Below are positions 15,366 to 23,362 of a stretch of 32,396 bases of DNA, piece by piece (position 1 is the first letter of the stretch; the number at the start of each line of letters is the position of its first letter). The stretch comes from Rhizobacter sp. (GTDB taxonomy: Bacteria; Pseudomonadota; Gammaproteobacteria; Burkholderiales; Burkholderiaceae_C). The translations under genes and the position numbers were made by a program. Below the pieces are notes generated by a model that had not been told where the DNA came from, did not search any database, and saw nothing but the letters and a program-made list of their open reading frames with translations. The stretch covers positions 1 to 32,396 of the forward strand of contig JANXZN010000020.1 of assembly GCA_025355545.1 (NCBI GenBank). The letters are read 5' to 3'.

Positions 15366-16565
15366 CTACCCCCGCGCGCCTGCAATCACACGCTCGTACA
15401 GGGCCAGCGAATCGCTTGCCACCTTGCGGGCTGCGTGATTCTCCAGGACATGGCGACGTGCCGCGACTCCCAACGCTGCGGCGCCCGACAAATCGTCAAA
15501 CACGCGTGTCAATTGCAACGCGAAATCAACTGGATCGCCAGACTTGGCGAGCAGGCCGGTCTGACCATGAATCACACTTTCCGGAATGCCGCCCGCATCG
15601 CTGCACACGACCGGACACCCCTGGAACATGGCCTCCAATGCGGCATAGCTCTGATTCTCCCAACGCGAGGTGACCACCGTCACCATCGCATGGCTTCGCA
15701 GCAGGGCAATGTCGTTGTACGCCATTCGCCCGCGGAAATTGACTCGCTCGCGCATAGATGCAGGAAACAGTGCGTCGCGGAAGGCATCGAAGTGGATCTT
15801 TGTGCCGTCCGGCTGCAAGAGGCCGAAGTCGGGGCCCACGACGATGAGTTTGAGTTCGGGGCGCTGGCGCAACAGGATTTCGAACGCCTGAAGGAGGACA
15901 TCGGCGCCCTTGGGCAGGTCGAAGCGGCCGACGAACAGGATGGTTTTCGGGTCGCACGTGTCAAGGCTCCAAAGCGGGGTTTCCTTCGGCATGCTCAACG
16001 GATTGCAGATGCGCTGGCTTAGCGCCGGCGACAGGCCATACCGCGCGATCGTTTTCGTCAGAGTCAAGTTGGTGGGGGCGACCACCGCCGCGACACTCCT
16101 CAGCGCCTGCCCCTCGCGCTCGACCCGAGCACGTCCCATGGGCGTGACGAGGTCGCTTTCGACCAACGACAAGAACGCGGGGCCGTGAAGCTTGACCAGC
16201 GTCGGAATCTTGGTGACGCGGGCCACGTCGCCGGCCCATCCGAAGGTCTCTTCCATCTCGATGACGTCGATTGGCTCGCGTCGGTGAACCGCGCGAATGC
16301 TGGCAGCCGCCATCTTGCCAAAGTCGATGATGTCGCGTTCCAGCGGAACGAAATGGGCCGTGAATCGACGCGCGAGCCGTTGCCAGAAATTGTGGCGAAC
16401 AAGGTGAACCTGTGGATCCTCGTGCGCCGGGTCCATTCGGGAAGTGAACACCGAAACCCGATGACCGAGCGCCTCGAATTCCTGCCGCATCGAATGCACA
16501 TAGGTGACGACGCCGTTCTGGTACTTCTCGAGCGGCCAGCCGGGAGACCATAGTGCGATGTGCAT
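15366..16565 (-). CDS. GT4-family glycosyltransferase
   Basis: A 399-residue GT-B glycosyltransferase of the EPS operon. It begins MHIALWSPGWPLEKYQNGVVTYVHSM, with the acceptor-side loop, and continues with PTLVKLHGPAF, TILFVGRFDLPKGADVLLQAF, the donor site ENQSYAALEAM (intact EX7E) and HGQTGLLAKSGD. The start is fixed at the ATG at 16565 by an AGAGGA ribosome binding site about eleven bases upstream; the track's longer form to 16787 overlaps the flippase gene. Its base composition is noticeably less GC-rich than the GT genes at 9088-14699, which may mean separate acquisition. Sugar unknown. Confidence 0.9.
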   Translation of the reverse strand: MHIALWSPGWPLEKYQNGVVTYVHSMRQEFEALGHRVSVFTSRMDPAHEDPQVHLVRHNFWQRLARRFTAHFVPLERDIIDFGKMAAASIRAVHRREPIDVIEMEETFGWAGDVARVTKIPTLVKLHGPAFLSLVESDLVTPMGRARVEREGQALRSVAAVVAPTNLTLTKTIARYGLSPALSQRICNPLSMPKETPLWSLDTCDPKTILFVGRFDLPKGADVLLQAFEILLRQRPELKLIVVGPDFGLLQPDGTKIHFDAFRDALFPASMRERVNFRGRMAYNDIALLRSHAMVTVVTSRWENQSYAALEAMFQGCPVVCSDAGGIPESVIHGQTGLLAKSGDPVDFALQLTRVFDDLSGAAALGVAARRHVLENHAARKVASDSLALYERVIAGARG

Positions 16566-16585
16566 GACGAACCGTCCTCTTGGTA

Positions 16586-17950
16586 TCAAGGGCGCCGCGG
16601 CGCGTGGTGCAGCAGGCCGGTCGGCAGGAAATGCAGCAGCACGCCGCTCAACACCAGGCACGCGACGAACACGCCGAGCGCCCAGCCGGCCCGGGCCCAT
16701 TCGGCATGCGAGTCGAGCAGCCCCTGCCGCGCTTGCTCCCGGTAGAAGTACGCCAAAACGACCAGGTTCGAAATGACGCTCGCCCACAGAAAGCCCTGAA
16801 ATCCAAACCAGTAGTAGCCAAGCAACGTCGAGGCCGGTATGGTCGCCAGTCGCACCAGATTGGCGATCAGCACCACCTGGGTCCGCCCCGACGCCACCAG
16901 CAGATTCTCCGACGGGTTCGCGAACGAGGAGAACACGGTGACCAGGCCGAACACCATCAGGATCTCGCCCGCCTGCGCGTAGCGGCTGTCGTAGAGCATC
17001 GTGACGATGGACTGCGACAGCCCCGCAACCGCGGCCGGGAGCAAGGTGCCCAACGCAAGCAGGCGCCTGTTCTCGTTGTAGTAGCGCGCGGCAGCGGTGG
17101 CCCGATCGGCTCGGAAGTAGTCGGCGCAGCGTGCATACAGTACCACCCGGCAGTTGCGCATGATCAGGCCGCCGATCGGCGCAATCATGCTGCCCGCTAC
17201 GCCGTAGACCCCCAGCAGCGCAAGATCGAAGAGCCTGAGGAACACGACCTTGTCGTACTGCGAAAGCACGATCGTCAAGATGCTCGACGGCATCACGACC
17301 CGGGCGAACGTGAACTGGTCGGCGAGCGCTTCGCGGTCGAAGGCTATGGCCACACCGACCTCGCGATAGTAGAAGTAGCTCGCGATGGTCATCAGCAGGC
17401 GCTGGAACAGGATGCCGTAAATGAACGCGTAGTGGTCCTTGACAACCGCCGCCAGGCCGATCACGGCGACGGTCATCATCGCGTTGGTGACGAGGTCGGC
17501 GTAGTTCGAGATGCGCGAGCGCTGGTCGCGTTGAGCGAGCACGAACGACATCGACTGCAGGCCGGCGAGCGCGAAGGTGAAGCTGTACAGGCGCAGGGCA
17601 TCGGCCAGCAAGGGCGTCTCGTAGAGATCGGCGATCAGCGGCGCGAACGCATAGAGCAGGCCGAAATTGAGGAGGCTTCGGAGCAGGCGCACCGTCCAGA
17701 CGGTGTGGACGAAGCGGCGCTCGGCGCCGCGTGGATGGCGAATCAGCAGCCCGACGGTGCCGACGTCGGAAACCAGCTCGAGCATGTAGGCGACCGAGAA
17801 CAGGATCGCGACCACACCATAGGCAGACGGGTTCAGCAGCCGGGTGAGGATCAAGCTGCTGACGAGTTTGATGATCGCCGTGAGCCCATAGGTAAAGGTG
17901 GACGAGAACAGCTCCCCCTTGAGGTTGATGTACCGCGAAAGAGTCCGCAC
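16586..17950 (-). CDS. polysaccharide flippase (Wzx-type, MATE/MVF-like)
   Basis: A 454-residue integral membrane protein with about twelve to fourteen hydrophobic segments and short polar loops. It matches the polysaccharide flippase (Wzx-like) family, which moves lipid-linked repeat units across the inner membrane. The N-terminal region, KGELFSSTFTYGLTAIIKLVSSLILTRLLNPSAYGVVAIL, is the typical start of the family, with the LLNPSAYG motif. The track begins at a GTG at 17980 (VAAEPAETANV) without a visible ribosome binding site; a second GTG at 17950 (VRTLSRYINLKGEL), preceded by AGAGA, is preferred. It is followed 20 bases later by the GT4 gene. Confidence 0.88.
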   Translation of the reverse strand: MRTLSRYINLKGELFSSTFTYGLTAIIKLVSSLILTRLLNPSAYGVVAILFSVAYMLELVSDVGTVGLLIRHPRGAERRFVHTVWTVRLLRSLLNFGLLYAFAPLIADLYETPLLADALRLYSFTFALAGLQSMSFVLAQRDQRSRISNYADLVTNAMMTVAVIGLAAVVKDHYAFIYGILFQRLLMTIASYFYYREVGVAIAFDREALADQFTFARVVMPSSILTIVLSQYDKVVFLRLFDLALLGVYGVAGSMIAPIGGLIMRNCRVVLYARCADYFRADRATAAARYYNENRRLLALGTLLPAAVAGLSQSIVTMLYDSRYAQAGEILMVFGLVTVFSSFANPSENLLVASGRTQVVLIANLVRLATIPASTLLGYYWFGFQGFLWASVISNLVVLAYFYREQARQGLLDSHAEWARAGWALGVFVACLVLSGVLLHFLPTGLLHHAPRRP

Positions 17951-18013
17951 GTTTGCTGTCTCTGCTGGCTCAGCGGCCACCGATCAGGCGAGCGGAAGCT
18001 CGGTTCGCGGGCG

Positions 18014-19549
18014 CTATCGCCATTCCCGCAGCGCGGGGCTGGCGCCCGAGGGTACATAGCCTGCGTGGTCGGCCCACGCAGCTGGCTGCGCGACCATTGC
18101 CGCGGCATAGGCGCTGCAGAGCCCGGCCAGCACCCAGGACATTTGTTCGAAGGAGTTCCCGAAGCTTGCAGTCGCCATCATCAACAAGGTGCCCGACATG
18201 CACGCCGCGAGCCCGACACCAAGGTTCACAGCGTCCGCGTCATCCCCCCTCGCCGACAGCACGGCGCGCAAACAGCGGGCCAGCGGGTACACGAAACAAG
18301 CAACGAACAGCGCGCATCCGACAAGCCCGTAGAACAGGCTGACCGACGCATAGGTGTTGACGATGTCGATGATGCCTTGGCCTTGCCGCAGGTCCTCCAT
18401 GTAGTTCGTCGCGAATGGACTGCCGAACATCGGGTTCAGCTTGATCAGTTGCCACGAAACCGTGGCCAGTTGCTGCCGGTAGTCGACGTTGAACTGATCC
18501 GCAGTACCGATGAACGGCAAGGTATCGACCAGCCGCGCGCCCTGCGGCGTCATCAAGAACGGCACGCCGATCACGGCCAGTCCGATGACGGCACGCAGCA
18601 GCCCTCGCCGCCCGGCAGGCGACGCGAGCATGTAGATGGAGCCCGTCCAGGCCGCAACGAGCCACGGCGCGCGGGAGTAGGCGGCGAGAAGGCCTAGCCA
18701 CAGGCCGATGCCGACGAGCCAAGTACTGCGCTTCGATTCCAGCCGGCTCCCCAGGTAGAGCCAGAAACCGAACGCGATCGCAAGCACGTAGCCCATCGTC
18801 AGAGAGTGTCCGACCGAGGCCTGGGCCCGCAGCGAATCACCCCGGAACAACCACGAGAACGTGTTGGGCACACCCCATCTAGCGGGAATCCCGGTGAACA
18901 ACAACCAGCCCTTCAACGATTCGAATACGGCAATGGGAGCGACGATCGCGCAAGCCAGCCAGAAGCTGCACATGGTGTCGCGCAGCGCCTCCCGGTTCGC
19001 GGCGCCGCGGCTGAAGACGAAGTAGAGCGCGTAGGTGTCGAGCATGAACAGAAACGCGCGCCGCATCGTGTTGGTCACGGATTCATAGGGCATGTACAAG
19101 ACGAGTTGCAGCACGCCGAATGCCAGCACCAGCAAATCCGCGTTGCCCAGGCCGCGCTGCCTCGCCTCGCCCGCGCCCAGAATTCGAAACGCGGCCGGGA
19201 CGAGCAGCGCCAACTCGAGAATGCGAAAGTTGCTGAGGTCGAACAACTGGTTGATCAACGGCATCGGGATCGGCAGCCGCGCCGGCGGCACCGCCAGCAG
19301 CAGCAGCAGATACACGGCGGTGGGGTGGCGGTCGACGCGCCCGGCCCAATAGACCAGCGGCAGCGCGACTACGGCGAAGAGCCACAGGTTGGGTGCCAGG
19401 AAGGCGGCGCAGGTCAAGCCGAGCCAGACATTGCGGCGCCGGGCAAACGCCTGCGGTTCCATGAAATGCAGGCAGATCGGCCTGGCCAGCGCAAATACGA
19501 TCAGCGCGAGCGCCAGTACCACCACCAACGGCTTCAGTTCGTCAAACAT
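18014..19549 (-). CDS. O-antigen polymerase/ligase family protein (Wzy- or WaaL-type)
   Basis: A 511-residue membrane protein with about ten to twelve hydrophobic segments. It has the layout of Wzy polymerases and O-antigen ligases, which act on undecaprenyl-linked glycans on the periplasmic side. A large soluble loop lies between membrane segments at about residues 320-400 (TPQGARLVDTLPF, FGSPFATNYMEDL). In an operon with a flippase and Wzz/Wza-type genes, a polymerase role is more likely than a ligase. The track's start at 19561 is a GTG; the ATG at 19549 (MFDELKPLVVV) is taken here. Neither has an obvious ribosome binding site. Confidence 0.82.
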   Translation of the reverse strand: MFDELKPLVVVLALALIVFALARPICLHFMEPQAFARRRNVWLGLTCAAFLAPNLWLFAVVALPLVYWAGRVDRHPTAVYLLLLLAVPPARLPIPMPLINQLFDLSNFRILELALLVPAAFRILGAGEARQRGLGNADLLVLAFGVLQLVLYMPYESVTNTMRRAFLFMLDTYALYFVFSRGAANREALRDTMCSFWLACAIVAPIAVFESLKGWLLFTGIPARWGVPNTFSWLFRGDSLRAQASVGHSLTMGYVLAIAFGFWLYLGSRLESKRSTWLVGIGLWLGLLAAYSRAPWLVAAWTGSIYMLASPAGRRGLLRAVIGLAVIGVPFLMTPQGARLVDTLPFIGTADQFNVDYRQQLATVSWQLIKLNPMFGSPFATNYMEDLRQGQGIIDIVNTYASVSLFYGLVGCALFVACFVYPLARCLRAVLSARGDDADAVNLGVGLAACMSGTLLMMATASFGNSFEQMSWVLAGLCSAYAAAMVAQPAAWADHAGYVPSGASPALREWR

Positions 19550-19636
19550 GGCGTCTGGCACCGACTGCTGGGTACGGCTTGTGGCCCGCCACCGTCGGTG
19601 GCGCCGCGGCCGCCGGGTAACGCGCCGCGCCGCCTG

Positions 19637-20602
19637 TCATGTGGCGGGCTTGCTCGAGCCGAGCCGCCGCTTCAGCGCCATGACATAGCGCAGCAAGGCG
19701 GGCGGAACCCACTGCTTCAGATGCTCGTTGACGCGCAGATCCAGCGCTTCGCGCCGATTGGCGGCACTCTCGCCGGGCCGTGCCTGGTACATCGTCGACT
19801 TGTTCGGCAGCTCGTCGTAGATGGCCTTCGACGCGGTGTAGTAGTACAGCGCGATCGAGCGTCGAAACACGCCTTCCGGTGACTCGAGCGGATCGGGGTG
19901 GCCGTGGTACGAGTCCTCGTCGGTGTTGAAGATGACGCAGCGGTTGACCAGCGGTGCGATCGACGCGCACTTCGTCGTCATCTTGCGGTCCCACAACTCC
20001 AGGAACCCGCCCCACTGCTCGTCCCAGCCTTCGTTCAGGTAGATGATCACGTTCATCCGGCGGCTCAGATTCAGCCGGTTGTTGATCCGGAAATCGGCGT
20101 GGATGCCGAGCTTGCCGCCCTTGGCGATCTCGTGGTAGCCGCCACCGACGTAATGCGGGTCGGGGATCAGACCGTCGATCGCCGACAGGCCCTCGAGAAA
20201 CTCGAGGAAGGGTTGCGAGTTGAAGAAATGGAACAGTGATCGCGCCGGCCCGTTGCAGTCCTCCGGGAGGATCTGCCGCTTGTGGAAGCCCGCATAACCC
20301 TGCTCGAAGCTCACGTCCGAGCGCAGGCCCTGCACCGGGAAGTTGTCGATCGCCGTTTGCAGCACGCCGGGCGGCAGGAAGTTGTCGAGCACGACGTGCG
20401 GGAACGGCTCCGCGAAGCAATAGCGTGCGGACAGCGATTCGCCGATGCCGCGCGCCGCCGCGGCGTCGAGGTGCAATCCGTTCGAGGCGTCGATGGGTAG
20501 GACCGAGTTCAACTGTTCAACTCCCGCTTGCTCAAAGTGACTCCACTGCCCGGGCGGCTCAAACGGCCGATTGTGGCCCAGCCGGGCCGGGTTTTCGAGC
20601 AT
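19637..20602 (-). CDS. 2-oxoglutarate/Fe(II)-dependent oxygenase (prolyl 4-hydroxylase-like)
   Basis: A 321-residue protein of the 2OG-Fe(II) dioxygenase superfamily. HADF (His168, Asp170) and, about 63 residues on, YHGHP (His233) supply the HxD...H iron ligands, and RRSIALYYYT contributes the Arg that binds 2-oxoglutarate. The N-terminal VVLDNFLPPGVLQTAIDNFP matches the prolyl 4-hydroxylase-like entry segment. It would hydroxylate a protein, lipid or glycan; the substrate is unknown. The longer ORF in the track to 20740 starts with TTG and has low-complexity, unlikely N-terminal sequence, so the ATG at 20602 (MLENPARLGH) is used, although it has no clear ribosome binding site. It is transcribed away from epsI and into the polymerase gene. 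Confidence 0.8.
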   Translation of the reverse strand: MLENPARLGHNRPFEPPGQWSHFEQAGVEQLNSVLPIDASNGLHLDAAAARGIGESLSARYCFAEPFPHVVLDNFLPPGVLQTAIDNFPVQGLRSDVSFEQGYAGFHKRQILPEDCNGPARSLFHFFNSQPFLEFLEGLSAIDGLIPDPHYVGGGYHEIAKGGKLGIHADFRINNRLNLSRRMNVIIYLNEGWDEQWGGFLELWDRKMTTKCASIAPLVNRCVIFNTDEDSYHGHPDPLESPEGVFRRSIALYYYTASKAIYDELPNKSTMYQARPGESAANRREALDLRVNEHLKQWVPPALLRYVMALKRRLGSSKPAT

Positions 20603-20798
20603 GCCCAATCGTCGCACGTGCACAACTGCCACTTCGAGCAACCCGAGTGCCGGCGCGCCGCCCAGCAAGGCATCGGCGCCGCCGTGCGGCTTCGCGAAAC
20701 GCGCAAACTTGCTCCTTTTCGACAGCGCGGACGAAACCAAATCCGCCCGGCTCGGTCACAATTTGCTGTCTTCCGTGTCCCCGCGCTTCAACGCGATC
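20603..20798. promoter_or_regulatory. divergent intergenic region between the oxygenase gene and epsI
   Basis: This 196 bp stretch separates divergently transcribed genes, so at least one promoter must lie in it or just inside a gene. It contains a GCACGTGC palindrome near the oxygenase start and AT-rich patches close to epsI. No -35/-10 pair was convincing, and the epsI ATG has no strong Shine-Dalgarno sequence. Confidence 0.4.
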
Positions 20799-21500
20799 AT
20801 GATCATGAAATTGAACACCACCGCTTTGACGCTGACCGTGCTGATGTGCAGCGCCTCGATTGCGGGTTTCGCGATGCGTCCCGATGCCAAGGCTGCGACA
20901 AAAGGCAATGCCGTCTCGCTCGAGACACTGGTGCCCAAGCGCTTCGGCGACTGGGCCGAGCTTCCCGAGCAGGGCGCGCAGGTCGTCAATCCGCAGACGC
21001 AGGAACTGCTGGACAAGCTCTACAGCCAGTTGCTGGTGCGGACCTACGTCAACAAGCAGGGCTACCGCATCATGCTGTCGATGGCCTACGGTGACGACCA
21101 GCGCGGCGGCTTGCAGGCGCACCGCCCGGAGGTGTGCTACCCCGCGCAGGGCTTCAGGCTGGGCAAGGTCGAAGACGGCCTGCTCCCCACCTCGTACGGC
21201 AACATCGATGTGCGCCGCCTCGCCACGAGCCTGGGCGCGCGCAACGAGCCCGTCACCTACTGGCTGACCGTCGGCGATCAGGTGATCAAGAACACGCTGG
21301 ACAAGCGCATCGCGGAAATTCGCCTCGGGCTGACGGGCCAGATCCCCGACGGCCTGTTGTTCCGGATCTCGTCGATCGACAACGACAACGCGCGTGGCTT
21401 CGAGATGCAGCAGAAGTTCACCGCAGAGATGATGTCGGCGGTGCCAGCCGCGGCGCGAAAGCAACTCGGCGGCCTGGCGCCCGCGGCCTCGGCGGGCTGA
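20799..21500 (+). CDS. epsI: EpsI, exosortase-associated protein
   Basis: A 233-residue protein of the EpsI family that accompanies exosortases in EPS loci. It has a hydrophobic N-terminus acting as a signal anchor or signal peptide (TALTLTVLMCSASIAGFAM), then LETLVPKRFGDW and the family block RPEVCYPAQGF with a conserved Cys (Cys113). The rest is predicted periplasmic. Its molecular role is not known. The start can be the ATG at 20799 or the ATG at 20805; both are in frame and neither has a clear ribosome binding site. It is the only plus-strand gene between the two minus-strand EPS blocks, running convergently towards xrtB (51 bp between the two stops). The expected same-strand order after xrtB is inverted here. 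Confidence 0.9.
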   Translation: MIMKLNTTALTLTVLMCSASIAGFAMRPDAKAATKGNAVSLETLVPKRFGDWAELPEQGAQVVNPQTQELLDKLYSQLLVRTYVNKQGYRIMLSMAYGDDQRGGLQAHRPEVCYPAQGFRLGKVEDGLLPTSYGNIDVRRLATSLGARNEPVTYWLTVGDQVIKNTLDKRIAEIRLGLTGQIPDGLLFRISSIDNDNARGFEMQQKFTAEMMSAVPAAARKQLGGLAPAASAG

Positions 21501-21510
21501 GTTCCGGGCC

Positions 21511-21525
21511 GGCGCCGCCGGCGCC
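21511..21525. terminator. possible bidirectional terminator between epsI and xrtB
   Basis: GGCGCC-GCC-GGCGCC, a 6 bp inverted repeat with a 3-base loop, lies 11 bases past the epsI stop and 27 bases from the xrtB stop, between convergent genes. There is no T-run. GC-rich hairpins also arise by chance in this sequence. Confidence 0.35.
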
Positions 21526-21551
21526 TTGCGCCCGAACACCATTGGGCCTGC

Positions 21552-22451
21552 CTACGACAGCGGCCGCGGTTGCCCGGCCGCTGCCGCCGGCCTGGGCAAC
21601 CACTTGTCCAGCAGCCAGTCGAGAAAGAAGAAGAACACCAGCGCCACCAGCATCAGCACCATGCCGGCAGCGCCGTGCAGGAAACCTTGCCCGGTCTCGT
21701 CGCCGAGGTAATAGGTGACGAGCACCAGCGTGATGACGCGCACGATGTTCGCGGCGAACGCGATCGGCAGGATCGAGGCCATCATGACCCCGAGATGCAG
21801 CTTGCTCTTGCGCCCCATCATGTACATGAACAGCGTGCCCAGCGCCGACAGGCTGAACATCGAGTGCAGGCCGGAGCAGGCGTCGGCGACCTGCAGCTGA
21901 TACTGACCGATCGACAGGATCACGCCGCTGCGCGCGATCGGATAGCCCAGCGTGTACAGCAGGCTCTCGACGATGTTGGCGATCAGGCTTTTCAGCGGCC
22001 CGGTGATCGCGTCGACCAGGATCCCCGGCAGCGGGACCATGAAGATGAAGTACAGCAGCGGAAACCACGCGACCCGGATCGCGCCGGTGCCGCGCATCAG
22101 CAGCAGCGCGGCGACGACGACGAGCGGCTGCGAGGCGAATTCGAGAATCGAAATGTCGAACACCCGGCCGACGAAATACACGAACAGGCCGACGATGAAG
22201 ATCGGCCAGCCGAGTGCCGGTACCGGCTTGACCGGCGCGCGGTCGATCTCGTGGCGCAGCGACCAGAACAGCCACAGCATCACCGCCAGGATGATCGCGC
22301 CGTGGCCCTGCTCCTCGCTCTTCCAGATGCCGTTGGCCGCCCACCAGTAAAGCGGCAGGTACATCGACGCGAACCCGGCGATCGCGACCAGCCAGGTCGT
22401 CGGCAGCCTGATGCCGGCCTCGCTGCTGTTGTCGCGCAGCACACTGCTCAC
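21552..22451 (-). CDS. xrtB: exosortase B (EpsH-type transpeptidase)
   Basis: An exosortase is an eight-helix inner-membrane Cys transpeptidase-like enzyme that processes C-terminal sorting signals. This 299-residue protein has about eight hydrophobic segments and the full active-site set: Cys192 in VADACSGLHSMF, Arg238 in FAANIVRVITLV and His259 in GQGFLHGAAGMV. Position after EpsG and beside EpsI points to the XrtB class. The track's ORF begins at 22766 within epsG; the start is taken as the GTG at 22451 (VSSVLRDNSSEAG), whose GTGA overlaps the epsG stop, with a purine-rich AAGAAAGAGAAAGA just upstream. No PEP-CTERM protein is seen in the window. Confidence 0.93.
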   Translation of the reverse strand: MSSVLRDNSSEAGIRLPTTWLVAIAGFASMYLPLYWWAANGIWKSEEQGHGAIILAVMLWLFWSLRHEIDRAPVKPVPALGWPIFIVGLFVYFVGRVFDISILEFASQPLVVVAALLLMRGTGAIRVAWFPLLYFIFMVPLPGILVDAITGPLKSLIANIVESLLYTLGYPIARSGVILSIGQYQLQVADACSGLHSMFSLSALGTLFMYMMGRKSKLHLGVMMASILPIAFAANIVRVITLVLVTYYLGDETGQGFLHGAAGMVLMLVALVFFFFLDWLLDKWLPRPAAAAGQPRPLS

Positions 22452-23362
22452 TGGTCTTTCTCTTTCTTCGCCTTGCTCGCCGGCACTTCGTTCAGCACCG
22501 AGCCGACCACGCTCACGCCGGCGTTCATCAGGCCAAGAACCATGTCCGCGAAGCCCGACACCTTGGTCTGCGAGTTGCGCGCCACTGCCAGCGCGGCGCC
22601 CGTCCTGACCGCGACCATCGCGGCGTCTTCGCCCACCGACAGCGCCGGCGTGTCGATGATCACGATGTCGAATGTGGCCTTGGCCTGAATCAGGAATTCG
22701 TCGAAGTTCAGGCGGTTCAGCAACTCGAGCGGATTCGGCGGCACCGGACCGGCGGGCAGCACGCACAGCCCCGCCAGATCGGGGATGCGCACGATCGCTT
22801 CCTCGCGCGAGCGCCCCGACAGCACCGTCGAAAAGCCGATCTTGTTCTCGAGGTAAAAAAGCTCATGCTGGCGCGGATGGCGCAGATCGGCGTCCACCAG
22901 CAGCGTGCGCTCGCCGAGCTGCGAGAACACCACCGCCAGATTGGCAGCGAGGTGGCTGCGGCCTTCGCCCCGCTCCGCGCCCACGATCGTGAGCACCTGG
23001 CGCTGGTCGGCCTTGTCGAACCAGCGCAGCATCAGCTGGCTGCGCACGGCGCGCAGTTCCTCGACGCGCGAACTGAAGGGTTCATAGGCCGCGACGAGCT
23101 CGTCGCTCACCGGCTTCTTTTCGCCGGGCGACTTGCGCAGGTAGGCGTAGGCGAACTGGCGCGACAACGCATACTGGATGTCGGCCTCGGTCAGCAAGCC
23201 CAGGCGCACCGCGGCGTCGCCGAAGCGCAGGTTGTGCTCCTTCTGGACCAGCAGCACGCGTTCGGCGTCCTCGGGCTTGAGCAGGCCACTGTCGATCAGG
23301 ATGCCGCCCAGCGAGCGGCTGACCCGGGGCGCCCCGGACAACATCGACACGGTCATCTTCAT
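22448..23362 (-). CDS. epsG: EpsG, chain-length-determinant ATPase/tyrosine kinase homologue
   Basis: A 304-residue cytoplasmic ATPase of the BY-kinase family that works with the Wzz-type protein EpsF in setting EPS length. Residues about 16-75 form a GspE/MshE N-terminal-like domain (LGGILIDSGLLKPEDA, LTEADIQYALSRQFA). The Walker A region reads GAERGEGRSH (about 128-137), with Arg where Lys is usual, and Walker A' is LLVDADLRH (about 154-162). The C-terminus ends VPASKAKKEKDQ without the Tyr cluster of Wzc-type kinases. I recall the Arg as a family feature of EpsG. The start ATG at 23362 overlaps the epsF stop by four bases and the stop overlaps the xrtB GTG. Confidence 0.93.
   Translation of the reverse strand: MKMTVSMLSGAPRVSRSLGGILIDSGLLKPEDAERVLLVQKEHNLRFGDAAVRLGLLTEADIQYALSRQFAYAYLRKSPGEKKPVSDELVAAYEPFSSRVEELRAVRSQLMLRWFDKADQRQVLTIVGAERGEGRSHLAANLAVVFSQLGERTLLVDADLRHPRQHELFYLENKIGFSTVLSGRSREEAIVRIPDLAGLCVLPAGPVPPNPLELLNRLNFDEFLIQAKATFDIVIIDTPALSVGEDAAMVAVRTGAALAVARNSQTKVSGFADMVLGLMNAGVSVVGSVLNEVPASKAKKEKDQ

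Noticed and set aside
19562-19636. GC-rich repeats (GGCGCCGCGGCCGCC) between the polymerase and oxygenase genes as a terminator
   Set aside because: No single clean stem stands out from the general GC-rich background and no T-run follows.
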